Positions 34,199 through 44,618 of a stretch of DNA of 64,000 bases are shown in pieces. The translations under genes were made by a program, and so were the position numbers. This DNA is from Candidatus Paceibacterota bacterium. GTDB lineage: Bacteria > Verrucomicrobiota > Verrucomicrobiia > Limisphaerales > UBA8199. Where the stretch lies: assembly GCA_035452965.1 (NCBI GenBank), contig DAOTCE010000004.1:62001-126000 (forward strand), read 5' to 3'. Position 1 is the first letter of the stretch. Each line of letters begins with the position of its first letter. Below the pieces are notes generated by a model. That model searched no databases. It was not told the DNA's origin and saw only the letters and a list, made by a program, of their open reading frames with translations.

Positions 34199-35443
34199 AT
34201 GGCGTCCGGGCCGTTGGCAGCCGTGGCAGTGGTGGTGGTCTTTGCGGGAGCGAGCTTCTTCTTCGCGCTCGCAGAGACGGCGCTGTTTTCGCTGAGCAAG
34301 TGGCAAGTGCGGCAGTTGGCGGAGCGGGAACCGCGAGCGGGCGGCACGGTGGAGCGGTTGCTGGCGGAACCGCAGGACCTGCTGGCGACGATGGTGCTGG
34401 GAACCACGTTTGCCAGCGCGGCGATGCTGGCGGTGGCGCTGTGGATGGCCATCCACGGGCACTGGCCGCTGGCGTGGACAGTGGTGGTATTGCTGGCGCT
34501 GATCCTGATCGGATGCGAGGTGTGGCCCAAGACGCTGGCGGTGCGCCGGCCCGAGCGATGGGCATCGCGCGTGGCGCGGCCGATGGCCCTGGTGCTGCGC
34601 TTCAGCCTCCCGCTGTGCCGGGTAGCCCAGCGGGTCAATGCGGCGATCCTCCGGGCGGTCGCGCGCCGGACGGTCCAGCCGGGGGTGGCGGTGACTGACG
34701 CCGACTATCAGGAGTTGCTTGAGATGGCGTTTCAGCAGGGGGCGCTGGCGCAGTCGGAAAAGGAGATCATCTTGCAAATCATCAGCCTGGATCGCCGCAC
34801 GGCGCGGGAGGTGATGAAGCCACGGTCACGAATGGCCGCGATCTCGGATGACCTGTCCATCGAGGATATGGTATCCGCGGCGCGCAAGCACAGGCACCTC
34901 CGGCTGCCGATGTATGACGAGACGACCGATACCATTGTCGGGATTCTCAACACACGGGCGTTGTTGCTGAACCCGCAGATTGACCTGGCCGACGCCATTG
35001 AGCTGCCTTCCTTCGTGCCGGAGACGATGAACCTGCTGCAACTGTTCAAGGCCTTGCAGCGGCAGCAGCGCGGGTTGGCAATCGTGCTGGACGAGTTTGG
35101 AGGCACGGCGGGCATCGTGACGATGGAGGACATCCTGGAAGAAGTGATCGGGGAGATTCACGGCGAGGCGGAGGCCGAGGGATTTGTGATGGAGACGCTG
35201 GCCCCGGGGCGCTGGCGGGTGGCCGGAACGCTGCGGTTGGACGATTTCCGCCGGGAATATCCGGCGCTGGGCGATGTCCCGGAGGTCGAAACCATGGGCG
35301 GCCTGCTGGCCAGCCTGCTGGATGTGGTGCCGGCCAAGGGCGAAGCGGCGATGTTCCGCGGGCTCAAACTCACGGCGCAGACGGTGGATGAGCGGCGGGT
35401 GAGGGAGTTGCAGGTGGAAGTGGTGAAGAAGTCGCAAACGTGA
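34199..35443 (+). CDS. CNNM/CorC family protein, copy 1 (full domain set)
   Basis: A 414-residue membrane protein of the CNNM/HlyC-CorC family, linked to Mg2+ or other divalent ion export and homeostasis. Residues 1-180 are the CNNM (DUF21) membrane domain beginning PLAAVAVVVVFAGASFFFALAET with the typical AETALFSLSKWQVRQLAE. A CBS pair follows (REVMKPRSRMAAIS, then VGILNTRALLL, and GLAIVLDEFGGTAGIVTMED), and the end is a CorC_HlyC domain (about 330-414). The ATG at 34199 is used; a TTG at 34169 is possible. It is the first of three tandem paralogues, overlapping the next by 4 bp. Confidence 0.88.
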   Translation: MASGPLAAVAVVVVFAGASFFFALAETALFSLSKWQVRQLAEREPRAGGTVERLLAEPQDLLATMVLGTTFASAAMLAVALWMAIHGHWPLAWTVVVLLALILIGCEVWPKTLAVRRPERWASRVARPMALVLRFSLPLCRVAQRVNAAILRAVARRTVQPGVAVTDADYQELLEMAFQQGALAQSEKEIILQIISLDRRTAREVMKPRSRMAAISDDLSIEDMVSAARKHRHLRLPMYDETTDTIVGILNTRALLLNPQIDLADAIELPSFVPETMNLLQLFKALQRQQRGLAIVLDEFGGTAGIVTMEDILEEVIGEIHGEAEAEGFVMETLAPGRWRVAGTLRLDDFRREYPALGDVPEVETMGGLLASLLDVVPAKGEAAMFRGLKLTAQTVDERRVRELQVEVVKKSQT

Positions 35444-36435
35444 ACGCGGCCACAAACTCGATGATCTGGGTGTTGTTCGTGGCGTGCCTGGCAGTGTCGT
35501 TTGTGCTGTCGGGCATGGAAGCAGGGGTGTTTGCCCTGAGCCGGTTGCGGATACGGCAGCAAGTGCGCGCGGGCAAGGCGTCGGCCAGGGTGCTGCACGA
35601 CTACCTGGAGCACCCGGAGAACTTCCTGTGGACCATCCTCGTGGGCAACACGGTGGCGAACTTCCTGATCCTGGGCTGGCTGGTGGTGCAATTGCATGGG
35701 GCGCTGGGCGATTATCGGGCGTGGTTCGTGGGGGTGTTCGGGGTGGCGGTGTTCCTGTTCTACGCATTCTTTGATCTGCTGCCCAAGATGCTGTTCCGCA
35801 TGTATCCGACCCGATTGTGCCTGGTCCTGGCGCGCCCGTTCCGGTTCATCCACCTGACGCTGCGTCCGCTCGTGGCGCTGGTGGAGGCGTTTTCGGGCGC
35901 ACTGCTGCGCTGGCGGGGCGGCAAGGCCTTTACCGGGCGGGTGTTCGGCAACCGGGAAGAGCTGCGCCTCGTGATGCAGGAGTCGTCCCAGACGCTCACC
36001 ACCGAAGAGCGGACGATGATCAGCCACGTGCTGGACTTGCAGACGCTTACGGTGCGCCAGGCGATGCGCCCCCTAGAGCAGACGGTGGCTATGACGGCGC
36101 AGACACCGGTCAGCGCGGCCCTGGCCCTGTGCCGGGAGCGGCAGTTTACCCGCCTGCCCGTGTGGGATCAGCGCGACGGAAGGCAGCGGATCGTCGGGAT
36201 GCTGGCGATGGACGCTTTGCTGTATCAGCCGGATATGGACGTAAACAAGCCGGCGAGCGAATACATGAAGCCGGCGCTGTTCCTGGATGAGGACCTGCGG
36301 CTGGAGGTGGCGCTGCGGCGGCTGCAGCGAAGCGGACAGCGGCTGGCAATCGTGCTGAGCCGCGAACAGCGCGAAATCGGGATTCTGAGCTTGCAGGACG
36401 TGCTGCAGGTGGTCTTCGGAAAGGTGAGCCTGTGA
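35440..36435 (+). CDS. CNNM/CorC family protein, copy 2 (short)
   Basis: A 331-residue paralogue starting with GTG in a GTGA overlap with the previous stop. It has a CNNM membrane domain (MIWVLFVACLAVSFVLSGMEAGVFALSRLRIRQQ) and a CBS pair (VRQAMRPLEQTVAM; then RIVGMLAMDALLYQPD; then LAIVLSREQREIGILSLQDVLQV). It stops right after the second CBS motif and therefore lacks the C-terminal CorC_HlyC domain of its neighbours. In the CBS loop the usual DEFGG-like segment is replaced by SREQRE. This degenerate form may act as a subunit that modulates the full-length copies. Confidence 0.85.
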   Translation: MNAATNSMIWVLFVACLAVSFVLSGMEAGVFALSRLRIRQQVRAGKASARVLHDYLEHPENFLWTILVGNTVANFLILGWLVVQLHGALGDYRAWFVGVFGVAVFLFYAFFDLLPKMLFRMYPTRLCLVLARPFRFIHLTLRPLVALVEAFSGALLRWRGGKAFTGRVFGNREELRLVMQESSQTLTTEERTMISHVLDLQTLTVRQAMRPLEQTVAMTAQTPVSAALALCRERQFTRLPVWDQRDGRQRIVGMLAMDALLYQPDMDVNKPASEYMKPALFLDEDLRLEVALRRLQRSGQRLAIVLSREQREIGILSLQDVLQVVFGKVSL

Positions 36436-36436
36436 G

Positions 36437-37762
36437 ATGAATTGGGACTCGCTGTTCTCCATGATCCTGCATGTCCTGGGCGTGGCGGTCCTGGTGCTGC
36501 TCAACGGGTTCTTTGTCGCAGCGGAGTTCTCGTTGGTGAAGGTGCGAGACACCCAGCTAAGCCCCCTGGTGCGGCGAGGCCACCGGCGGGCGCAGGTAGC
36601 CGAGTACATCCTGCAACGGCTCGATGCGTTTCTGAGCGCGGCGCAACTGGGCATCACCCTCACCAGCCTGGGCTTGGGCTGGATCGGAAAGCCGGTGTTC
36701 GCCGTCCTGCTGCAGCCGGTGTTCGGCTTCTTGAACCTGGATTCGCCGCAGATGCAGGAGTGGATTGCGTTTCTCATTGGCTTTTCGGCCATCACGTTCC
36801 TTCATATCAGCGCGGGCGAGCAGGCGCCTAAATGGCTGGCCATCCAGAAGCCGCTGACAACGACCCTGTGGATTGCCTATCCGTTGCTGTGGTTCTACCG
36901 CGCGTCCTATCCGTTTGTCGTGGGGCTTAACTGGTCGTCGCAATGGATGCTGCGCCAGGCGGGCATCCAATTGGCCGGCGAGGGGGGCCGCACGCATTCC
37001 GAGGAGGAGCTGCGCCTGCTGTTGGGCGCTGCGCAGAAGCAGGCGGGCAGCGCCGCCCTGGGACGGGATATTGTCTTGAATGCGCTGGACCTGCGGCATC
37101 GCGTTGCCCGGGAAGTGATGCGCCCAAGGCAGGAGATTGTGGCGCTGAATACGGAGGCCAGCATCGCCGAGTGTTTGGACGTCGCAGAGAAGACCCGGTA
37201 CTCGCGCTTTCCGCTGTGCGAAGGCGGGAATCTGGACAAGACGCTGGGGGTCGTGCACATCAAAGACCTGTACGCAATGCGCATCAAGGCGCGGGAAGGG
37301 GCAGACCTGCGGCTCGCGGCTCGTGGCCTGATCTATATTCCAGAGACCGCCCGCCTGGAAAAGGTGTTGCAGATGTTTCTGGAACGTAAGCTGCACCTGG
37401 CGATCGTCGTGGATGAGTACGGCGGCACGCTGGGCATGGTAACACTGGAGAACATCCTGGAGGAGCTGGTGGGGCAGATCCAGGACGAGTTCGACCAGGA
37501 GAAGCCATTGCTGGCGCGAACCCGCGAGGACACTTGGGAGGCAGCGGGCACGCTGCCGCTGCATGAGTTGGAGGAGTTGGCGGGAGAGCCGCTGCACGAG
37601 GAGGGGATCAGCACCGTCAGCGGCTGGATCACCCATCGGCTGGGTGGCTTCCCGAAGACGGGAGATGTGCTGCGCGTCGGGAGTTGCGAACTGCGGGTGG
37701 AGGAAATGGCCGGCATGCTGGTAGCGCGGGTGAAGATCACAAAGGCGGCGGGAAAACTATAG
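36437..37762 (+). CDS. CNNM/CorC family protein, copy 3 (full domain set)
   Basis: A 441-residue CNNM/CorC protein 1 bp downstream of copy 2. It opens with MNWDSLFSMILHVLGVAVLV and LLNGFFVAAEFSLVKVRDTQ, the canonical start of this family, then AAQLGITLTSLGLGWIGKPVF. The CBS pair shows AREVMRPRQEIVALN and HLAIVVDEYGGTLGMVTLEN, and the C-terminal CorC_HlyC domain follows (TLPLHELEELAGEP to the end). It is more standard than copies 1 and 2, so it may be the ancestral one. All three probably form one transcription unit. Confidence 0.9.
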   Translation: MNWDSLFSMILHVLGVAVLVLLNGFFVAAEFSLVKVRDTQLSPLVRRGHRRAQVAEYILQRLDAFLSAAQLGITLTSLGLGWIGKPVFAVLLQPVFGFLNLDSPQMQEWIAFLIGFSAITFLHISAGEQAPKWLAIQKPLTTTLWIAYPLLWFYRASYPFVVGLNWSSQWMLRQAGIQLAGEGGRTHSEEELRLLLGAAQKQAGSAALGRDIVLNALDLRHRVAREVMRPRQEIVALNTEASIAECLDVAEKTRYSRFPLCEGGNLDKTLGVVHIKDLYAMRIKAREGADLRLAARGLIYIPETARLEKVLQMFLERKLHLAIVVDEYGGTLGMVTLENILEELVGQIQDEFDQEKPLLARTREDTWEAAGTLPLHELEELAGEPLHEEGISTVSGWITHRLGGFPKTGDVLRVGSCELRVEEMAGMLVARVKITKAAGKL

Positions 37763-37787
37763 GGTTGAGCCGAGGTTCACCAGACAC

Positions 37788-37814
37788 GGCCAGCGCCACG
37801 AAAAAGGGCTGGCC
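37788..37814. terminator. possible hairpin after the CNNM operon
   Basis: GGCCAGC and GCTGGCC flank a 13-nt loop (GCCACGAAAAAGG). No T-run follows, so a factor-independent terminator is not certain; it may be a simple mRNA 3' stem. Confidence 0.35.
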
Positions 37815-37847
37815 GGAGGGAGAAGTTCTGATTTAGCCTATGCGAGC

Positions 37848-38819
37848 GTGGACTACCGTTTGCCGCCGAGACGATTGATCGAGTGGACAGCGCCTTATGC
37901 GGCGCTGTGTGGATTATTGTGGGCCCTGTCGGTGTGCGCCGGAGTAGCTGCGGCGGAGCAGTCCTACACGGTCAAGCGGGGGGACACGCTTTACGGCATT
38001 GCGCAGCGTCACGGCGTTTCCTCCGCGGCGTTGGCGGAACGCAACGGGCTGAACCGAAATCAGCACGTTTACGCCGGCCAGCGGCTAAGGATCCCGGCCC
38101 AAGCCGCCGCCCGGCCGCACTCCTATACGGTCCGCCGCGGAGATACCCTCTTCGGCATCGCCCAGCGTCACGGCATCACCTGCGAGGCGCTGGCAGAGTG
38201 CAACGGGCTGAACCGCGACAGCCAGGTTTACGTTGGGCAACGGCTGACGATTCCAGGTGTGGCCACTGCCGGGCCAAAGGTGACACCCAGGAGCGCCGCG
38301 ACCCAGAAGATTGCCCGCGTTGAACTGCCACGTTCATTACGGCGCGCGATTGACCGGGCGGCGGTGCGCGAGGGGCGCTGGGAGCATATCGTGATACACC
38401 ACAGCGGCACGGATACCGGGAGCATGAGGACCTTCGACAAATATCACCGCCAGGTGCGGCACATGGAAAACGGGCTGGCGTATCACTTCGTGGTCGGCAA
38501 CGGCAACGGCATGCGAGACGGCGAGATCGGGGTGAGCCCGCGCTGGACGCGGCAACTCGATGGCGGCCACCTGGCCAGCGCAGCGCAGAACAAGATCGCG
38601 CTGGGCATCTGCCTGGTGGGGAACTTTGACAAACGCCGGCCCACGGCCAGGCAAATGCAAAGCCTGCGGACGCTGGTGGAGGCGTTAATGGCCCGATGCA
38701 AGCTCGCGGCGAGCGCCGTCAAGACGCATCAGCAGTTCAATGTGGTGCACACGCGGTGCCCCGGGGCGCTGTTTCCCGTGCGGACCTTCCTGGATTCGCT
38801 GCACCCCCCAAGCCGCTGA
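37848..38819 (+). CDS. LysM-amidase (peptidoglycan hydrolase)
   Basis: A 323-residue cell-wall protein. An N-terminal hydrophobic segment (APYAALCGLLWALSVCAGVAAA) serves as signal. Two LysM domains follow, each about 45 residues, starting SYTVKRGDTLYGIAQRHG and SYTVRRGDTLFGIAQRHG, so it binds peptidoglycan. Residues about 180-320 are an N-acetylmuramoyl-L-alanine amidase/PGRP-type domain: HIVIHHSGTDTGSM with a Zn-ligand His, LAYHFVVGNGNGM, LDGGHL and HTRCPG, in which Cys takes the place often held by His. It starts with GTG at 37848 because an ATG eight bases upstream is in another frame. Confidence 0.88.
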   Translation: MDYRLPPRRLIEWTAPYAALCGLLWALSVCAGVAAAEQSYTVKRGDTLYGIAQRHGVSSAALAERNGLNRNQHVYAGQRLRIPAQAAARPHSYTVRRGDTLFGIAQRHGITCEALAECNGLNRDSQVYVGQRLTIPGVATAGPKVTPRSAATQKIARVELPRSLRRAIDRAAVREGRWEHIVIHHSGTDTGSMRTFDKYHRQVRHMENGLAYHFVVGNGNGMRDGEIGVSPRWTRQLDGGHLASAAQNKIALGICLVGNFDKRRPTARQMQSLRTLVEALMARCKLAASAVKTHQQFNVVHTRCPGALFPVRTFLDSLHPPSR

Positions 38820-38841
38820 CGTCGCCTCTGCAGGCGTGTAG

Positions 38842-38861
38842 CCGCCGACGTGAGCCGGCGG
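38842..38861. terminator. GC hairpin between convergent genes
   Basis: CCGCCG-ACGTGAGC-CGGCGG sits in the 57-bp gap between the LysM-amidase and carotenoid genes, which converge. It could end transcription from both sides. No T-run is present, so the call is tentative. Confidence 0.4.
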
Positions 38862-38876
38862 TCATCAAGATGGGGT

Positions 38877-39719
38877 TCACCACCGGGCGCCGCGGAGGGC
38901 GAAGACGGCGGCGGCGATGCTGACCAGGGCGATGAGGCCAACGGCCGGCCAGAGTTGCCCAACCGCGGCGCCGGTCGCGAAGAGCAGCAGCAACAGAAGC
39001 CAAACGACCAGCGGCGAATAATCCGGCGGCGGCGGCGCCATGGGCCTCTTGTTGATCAGGAAGGGGGTGACGAAGACAAGAATGAGCAGGGTAGTAACCG
39101 CCCAGCCAAAGAAGTTGATCCAGGGGGCGGTGTACCACTCGAACCTGAGTTTAGTGGGGTTCCAAAACCAGTAGTGCTTGATCCGGGTGGCAAAAGGTTC
39201 AAGGCCGACATCAAACAGCACCACGAGCAAGGTGGTTAATCCCATCAGCCGGAAGCCATAGGTTTGGGACTTGCGCCAGGGCCGCAGCATCAGCCGGGCA
39301 ACGCCGCGGGAAGCGAGAATGACGGTGATCCAGACCAGGGGCACGGCCCAGGGCAGCGGATGAAAAAGCTCCTGGCCAATGTGCTCGGTATAGACATAGG
39401 GACCGAAGGGGATGGCGGTCCATGCGCCAAGTGACTGGACTGCACCGGCGATCAGCGCGATGATCACCGATATCATTATCACGTTCTGGCCAGGCAACTG
39501 CCGGGCGAGCGAGGCAAGGAGGGTTGCGGCTGAAAGAACCACCAGCAGCCCGTCGGGCCACCGGGCAGGACCGAAGATCGGTTTGGGCAGCACTAAGCGA
39601 CTCCACACCAGGGCAAACTGCAGGAGGAAGAGGCTGAACAGGGCCCAATGCACTTTGGGCGCCAACCCCGCGAAACGATTGCTCCGCAGGACCATTGCCT
39701 TCAGCACCAAGCGATTCAT
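38877..39719 (-). CDS. CruF-like carotenoid biosynthesis membrane protein
   Basis: A 280-residue integral membrane protein with about seven or eight helices. GFRLMGLTTLLVVLFDVGLEP and the following WFWNPTKLRFEWYTAPWINFFGW are the conserved core of the DUF422/CruF family, which hydrates the psi end of acyclic carotenoids. It has the expected size and no soluble domain. No other carotenoid gene (crtB, crtI, glycosyl- or acyltransferase) is in this window, so it seems to act on a precursor made elsewhere. It is convergent with the amidase gene. The start at 39719 is an ATG. Confidence 0.78.
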   Translation of the reverse strand: MNRLVLKAMVLRSNRFAGLAPKVHWALFSLFLLQFALVWSRLVLPKPIFGPARWPDGLLVVLSAATLLASLARQLPGQNVIMISVIIALIAGAVQSLGAWTAIPFGPYVYTEHIGQELFHPLPWAVPLVWITVILASRGVARLMLRPWRKSQTYGFRLMGLTTLLVVLFDVGLEPFATRIKHYWFWNPTKLRFEWYTAPWINFFGWAVTTLLILVFVTPFLINKRPMAPPPPDYSPLVVWLLLLLLFATGAAVGQLWPAVGLIALVSIAAAVFALRGARW

Positions 39720-39923
39720 CCTCCCCCAAACTACGGCTTCCGCCTTGCGAAATCACGTGGATTCTCCAGCGCGGGGAGGTGCAGGAGTGCAACACGACTG
39801 CGGGCGTCCATATAAGGCTAGCCGAAAAGCGTTCGGCGTGGGCGTGCTGATTGGCGTGCTCGCGGCGCGATGCAGGTGTGGCGAGAGGTAAGCGGGTTTC
39901 TGGGCCTCTGACTTTGACGGGTC

Positions 39924-41354
<1,431 letters not shown>

Positions 41355-42525
41355 GTTTCGGGGCGGAGGGCAGCACAATGCTGAACGTGGTCCCGCGATC
41401 AGGCTGGGTTTGATATTGAATGACGCCGCCGTGCTTTTCCACGATGCGGGCGGAGATGGGGAGGCCGAGACCCGTGCCTTCCTCTTTCGTGGTGAAAAAA
41501 GGATCAAACAGCCGCCGCTGAACTTCCGGAGGCATTCCTTTCCCGGTGTCCACGATGTCAATGACGACGGCATTAACTGGCCGCGCGTTCAGCACCTGCC
41601 AATCCAGCCGCGACCGCAAGACAACCGTGCCGCCGGGTTTCATGCTGTCGGCACCGTTCTGAACGAAGTTGATCAACACCTGTTTCATCTTGTCCAGGTC
41701 CACACGGACCAGCTCGTCGGTGCGGAGATCCAGCTTGAGCTTGATGGCCCGCCGGGCCAGCTCGGATTCGAGCAGTTCGCAGGTGGCCCGGAGCAGCTTT
41801 CCCACAGGCATGGTTTGCAGTTCCGGCTCGGCGGGACGGGCGAATTGCAGGAATTCGCGCACGATGCACTCAAGCCGGTTGATCTCGTTGTGGATAACCT
41901 CCAGATCCTCATGTTCGGAAGTGCCGGCCCGATGGCTGTTCTTGAGGGTGAACAGCCGAACCTTGATGGCGGTGAGAGGATTCCGGATTTCGTGGGCAAT
42001 GCCGGTGGCCAGGACACCCAGCGATGCGAGCTTCTCCTGGCGCTCGATGATGGCGCGGCTCTCGGTCAGAGTGCTCCGCAGCGGCGCAATCATCCGACGA
42101 TAGATCAGCACAACTACCACCGCTCCGCTGAACAGCAAACCCAGGAGTGACAGAAAAAGGAACCTCTGCACCCGGATCAAGGTTGCGTTCGTCCCGGTCA
42201 CGAAACGTTCCGCTGCGAGCCGGTCGGCTGCGGCCAGTTTCTCAATTTGCTCTACGTTCATCTCCGCCCGCAGCGTGCTGATTTCTCGCCAGGCCGTTCG
42301 CTCAGCCCAGACTAAAGCCCCCATAACGATCACGGCGGCGATCAGCAGTTCAGTCAGGCGAAATGGTGCTTTTGCACTCATGGGCTCAACCCCTGCGAGT
42401 CTAATCGGGAAGTGTGGCCGGAGCGAAACAAATCAGACCGGTCCTGGAACGAAATCGCCCGCTATTGCCGTCAACCGCGTGTCGCGCCGGCCCGAAAATG
42501 TGTGAATTGCGGGAGAAAGGCAAAG

Positions 42526-42541
42526 TGGCACGAACCCAGCT
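42526..42541 (+). promoter_or_regulatory. sigma-54-like promoter upstream of hpf
   Basis: TGGCACGAACCCAGCT has a perfect -24 element (TGGCAC), a 5-nt spacer and the -12 GC at the right distance, though not the TT before it. It points towards hpf, whose start is at 42598. A sigma-54 activator gene lies divergently next to it. Confidence 0.5.
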
Positions 42542-42559
42542 AAACCAAGACGACATCTC

Positions 42560-42582
42560 GCGCGGCACTAAAGGCGCCGCGC
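42560..42582 (+). promoter_or_regulatory. 5' leader hairpin of hpf
   Basis: GCGCGGC and GCCGCGC pair around a 9-nt loop (ACTAAAGGC) in the expected leader of the hpf message, 15 bases before the start codon. It could slow initiation or stabilise the transcript. Confidence 0.4.
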
Positions 42583-42597
42583 TTAACTCAACGACAA

Positions 42598-43047
42598 ATG
42601 CTCATGAAAAAGAACGGCCGCACCGCAACCTCGCTGCTCGCACCACGCGCGGCGAGAAAGGTGAATGTCAGTTCCTGGCGGCAGGAGAACTTGGACATTC
42701 TCATTCGCACGGATGGAGTAGACCTCACCGACAAACTGCGCGCGGCGATCGGCCGGAAGATTGGCCGGGCGCGGCGATATGCAACCCGAGCGTTCCGGGC
42801 GCGGGTGCAATTGCACCGAGTCCGCGCCACTCCGTCGCCGGAGCAGTTCAGGGCCCGAGTGCATTATGAGATTCCGGGCAACGACCTGGTTGCCGAACAC
42901 ACGGCCCACGACCCGGCTGCGGCGCTGGACATTGTGGCGGAGAAGATGGAGGGTCAACTCCGCCGGCGAAAGACCGCACGACTGGTCCGCCGTGTGCGCC
43001 GTCATCGGGCGGATGCGCACCGATGGCATCCTGCGGCTCGCGGCTGA
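42598..43047 (+). CDS. hpf: ribosome hibernation factor, HPF/RaiA family
   Basis: A 149-residue short-form HPF-like protein. The core (IRTDGVDLTDKLRAAIGRKIGRARRYA, then FRARVHYEIPGNDLVAEHTAHDPAAALDIVAEKME) is the single ribosome-binding domain of the family, which binds the small subunit and silences ribosomes in slow growth. A basic tail (RRRKTARLVRRVRRHRADAHR) follows, unlike the dimerising domain of long HPF. An N-terminal extension of about 25 residues precedes the domain. An ATG at 42604 is an alternative start. It is divergent from the NtrB/NtrC pair and behind a sigma-54-like site, as hpf often is. Confidence 0.85.
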   Translation: MLMKKNGRTATSLLAPRAARKVNVSSWRQENLDILIRTDGVDLTDKLRAAIGRKIGRARRYATRAFRARVQLHRVRATPSPEQFRARVHYEIPGNDLVAEHTAHDPAAALDIVAEKMEGQLRRRKTARLVRRVRRHRADAHRWHPAARG

Positions 43048-43152
43048 TGGCTGGGAAGGCGGGAATCCTCCGCGGAATGATCCGTCGGGGATTCCGTTTC
43101 ACAAGCAGAACCATCGAAAGGGGTGAGAACCCCAGGGAAACAGAGGAATGCC

Positions 43153-44559
43153 ATGAACAAAGAAACCAATGAAACCAATACTATCGTCCGCGAATTTGAA
43201 CCGGCGCCGGTTATCGGAGGTTCAAGGCGAGCGGTTCGGGTAGATGGCGCCGCCGCCGCCGACCGCAGGAGGCACAACCGGCCGGCGAGGCGCAATAGCG
43301 CATCGGATTGGTGGCCGGCGGTCACCAGGCCGGGACCCCGCCGGCCGAATCTGTTAATCGCGGGAGCCTCGGGTCACGTCGCTCAGGCGTTCTTGCAGCG
43401 CCTGGTGCAGCGGCGTACGGATTTCGGTCGTGTTGTGTTCGTTGATCCGGATGAGGGCGTGTTGCGCGACGCGCATCTCGACCACGACAAGCTGGATTAC
43501 GAGTTCGTTGGTTGCCGGATCAGCCTGCCGGATGACTTGGCGCATTACCATCAGTTGCTGCGCCGACACGAGATTGACATCGTGCTCGACCTGACGGATC
43601 TGGACACCATGCCGATCTTGACCGCGACGGATGCGGCCGGCGTTTCGTACGTGAACACCGCCTTGAACGACGGGAAGCGAGGTGTGGCAGACGTGGTGGC
43701 GGCGCTTCATCCGACGCGGGAGCAGGAACGCTCGGCCCCGCACATCATCAGTTCCGGGATGAACCCTGGCGTCGTGAACATCTGGGTCTGGGACGGCTTC
43801 CAGCGCTACGGCGCCCCCAGCGAGATTGTGCATTTCGAGTACGACACCTCGGTGCCGGTGGATGGCTGGCGCCCGATGATTACCTGGTCGCGGCAGGAAT
43901 TCCTGAGCGAGACGGTCTGGGAGCCGACTGGCCTGGTTGAGCAGGGCAGACTGCGGATGTTTCCGGCCAACGCGCTTCAGCGCCGCGAAGATCTGCGGCC
44001 CATCATGGAACCGGTGGCGCGGCTGTCGTCCTATCCCCGCGGACTGCTGGTCCTGCACGAGGAGAACGTGAAGTTGGGCCAGAAGCTGGGCGCATCTTCG
44101 AAATACATCTACGCACTCCATCCAAAGACGATGGAGCATTTGCATCGGCTGTGGCGGGAGCGCGGCACCGTGGCAATCAACGACCTCGAACTCGGAGACA
44201 ACACCTCGGTCCCGTTGGCGGGCTCGGACACAATAGGCGTGTGCCTGGACTATCCGGACCAGCGGATTTACTACCTGCACAGCCTGGCCAACAGCGCGGT
44301 GACCGGGACCAACGCAACTTGTGCCCAGGTCGCCGCGGGTGTGGACGCCGCGTTATCCACGCTGCTGGCGGAGCGCCTCGCCCCGCGCATTTACTTCGCC
44401 AGCGACCTTTATGGCACCGCGTATCGAGACTTTGTGTTCGGCAGTTTGCACGTCGAGCATTTTGTGTTCGAGAAGTCGGCTGGCACCCTGGCGTTGAAGC
44501 GGCATTTGCCGGCGCTGCGCCGGGAGTTTACGCGCGCCCGGGAATGCGCGGCGGTCTAG
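43153..44559 (+). CDS. saccharopine dehydrogenase/homospermidine synthase-like protein
   Basis: A 468-residue protein. After about 65 basic, low-complexity residues, the core opens with the NAD-binding segment NLLIAGASGHVAQAFLQRLV, then DIVLDLTDLDTMPILTATD and HIISSGMNPGVVN, features of the saccharopine dehydrogenase/homospermidine synthase group that forms polyamines from putrescine or related aldehydes. SLANSAVTGTNATCAQVAAG is a second conserved block. The ATG at 43153 has AGAGGA before it; a GTG at 43123 would be upstream. It follows hpf by about 105 bp. Lysine catabolism is an alternative. Confidence 0.82.
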   Translation: MNKETNETNTIVREFEPAPVIGGSRRAVRVDGAAAADRRRHNRPARRNSASDWWPAVTRPGPRRPNLLIAGASGHVAQAFLQRLVQRRTDFGRVVFVDPDEGVLRDAHLDHDKLDYEFVGCRISLPDDLAHYHQLLRRHEIDIVLDLTDLDTMPILTATDAAGVSYVNTALNDGKRGVADVVAALHPTREQERSAPHIISSGMNPGVVNIWVWDGFQRYGAPSEIVHFEYDTSVPVDGWRPMITWSRQEFLSETVWEPTGLVEQGRLRMFPANALQRREDLRPIMEPVARLSSYPRGLLVLHEENVKLGQKLGASSKYIYALHPKTMEHLHRLWRERGTVAINDLELGDNTSVPLAGSDTIGVCLDYPDQRIYYLHSLANSAVTGTNATCAQVAAGVDAALSTLLAERLAPRIYFASDLYGTAYRDFVFGSLHVEHFVFEKSAGTLALKRHLPALRREFTRARECAAV

Positions 44560-44618
44560 CGCAATCCAAGCCAGGCATGCAAAAGCCGTATTACGCTGAG
44601 AAAGCAACACTGGCGCCT

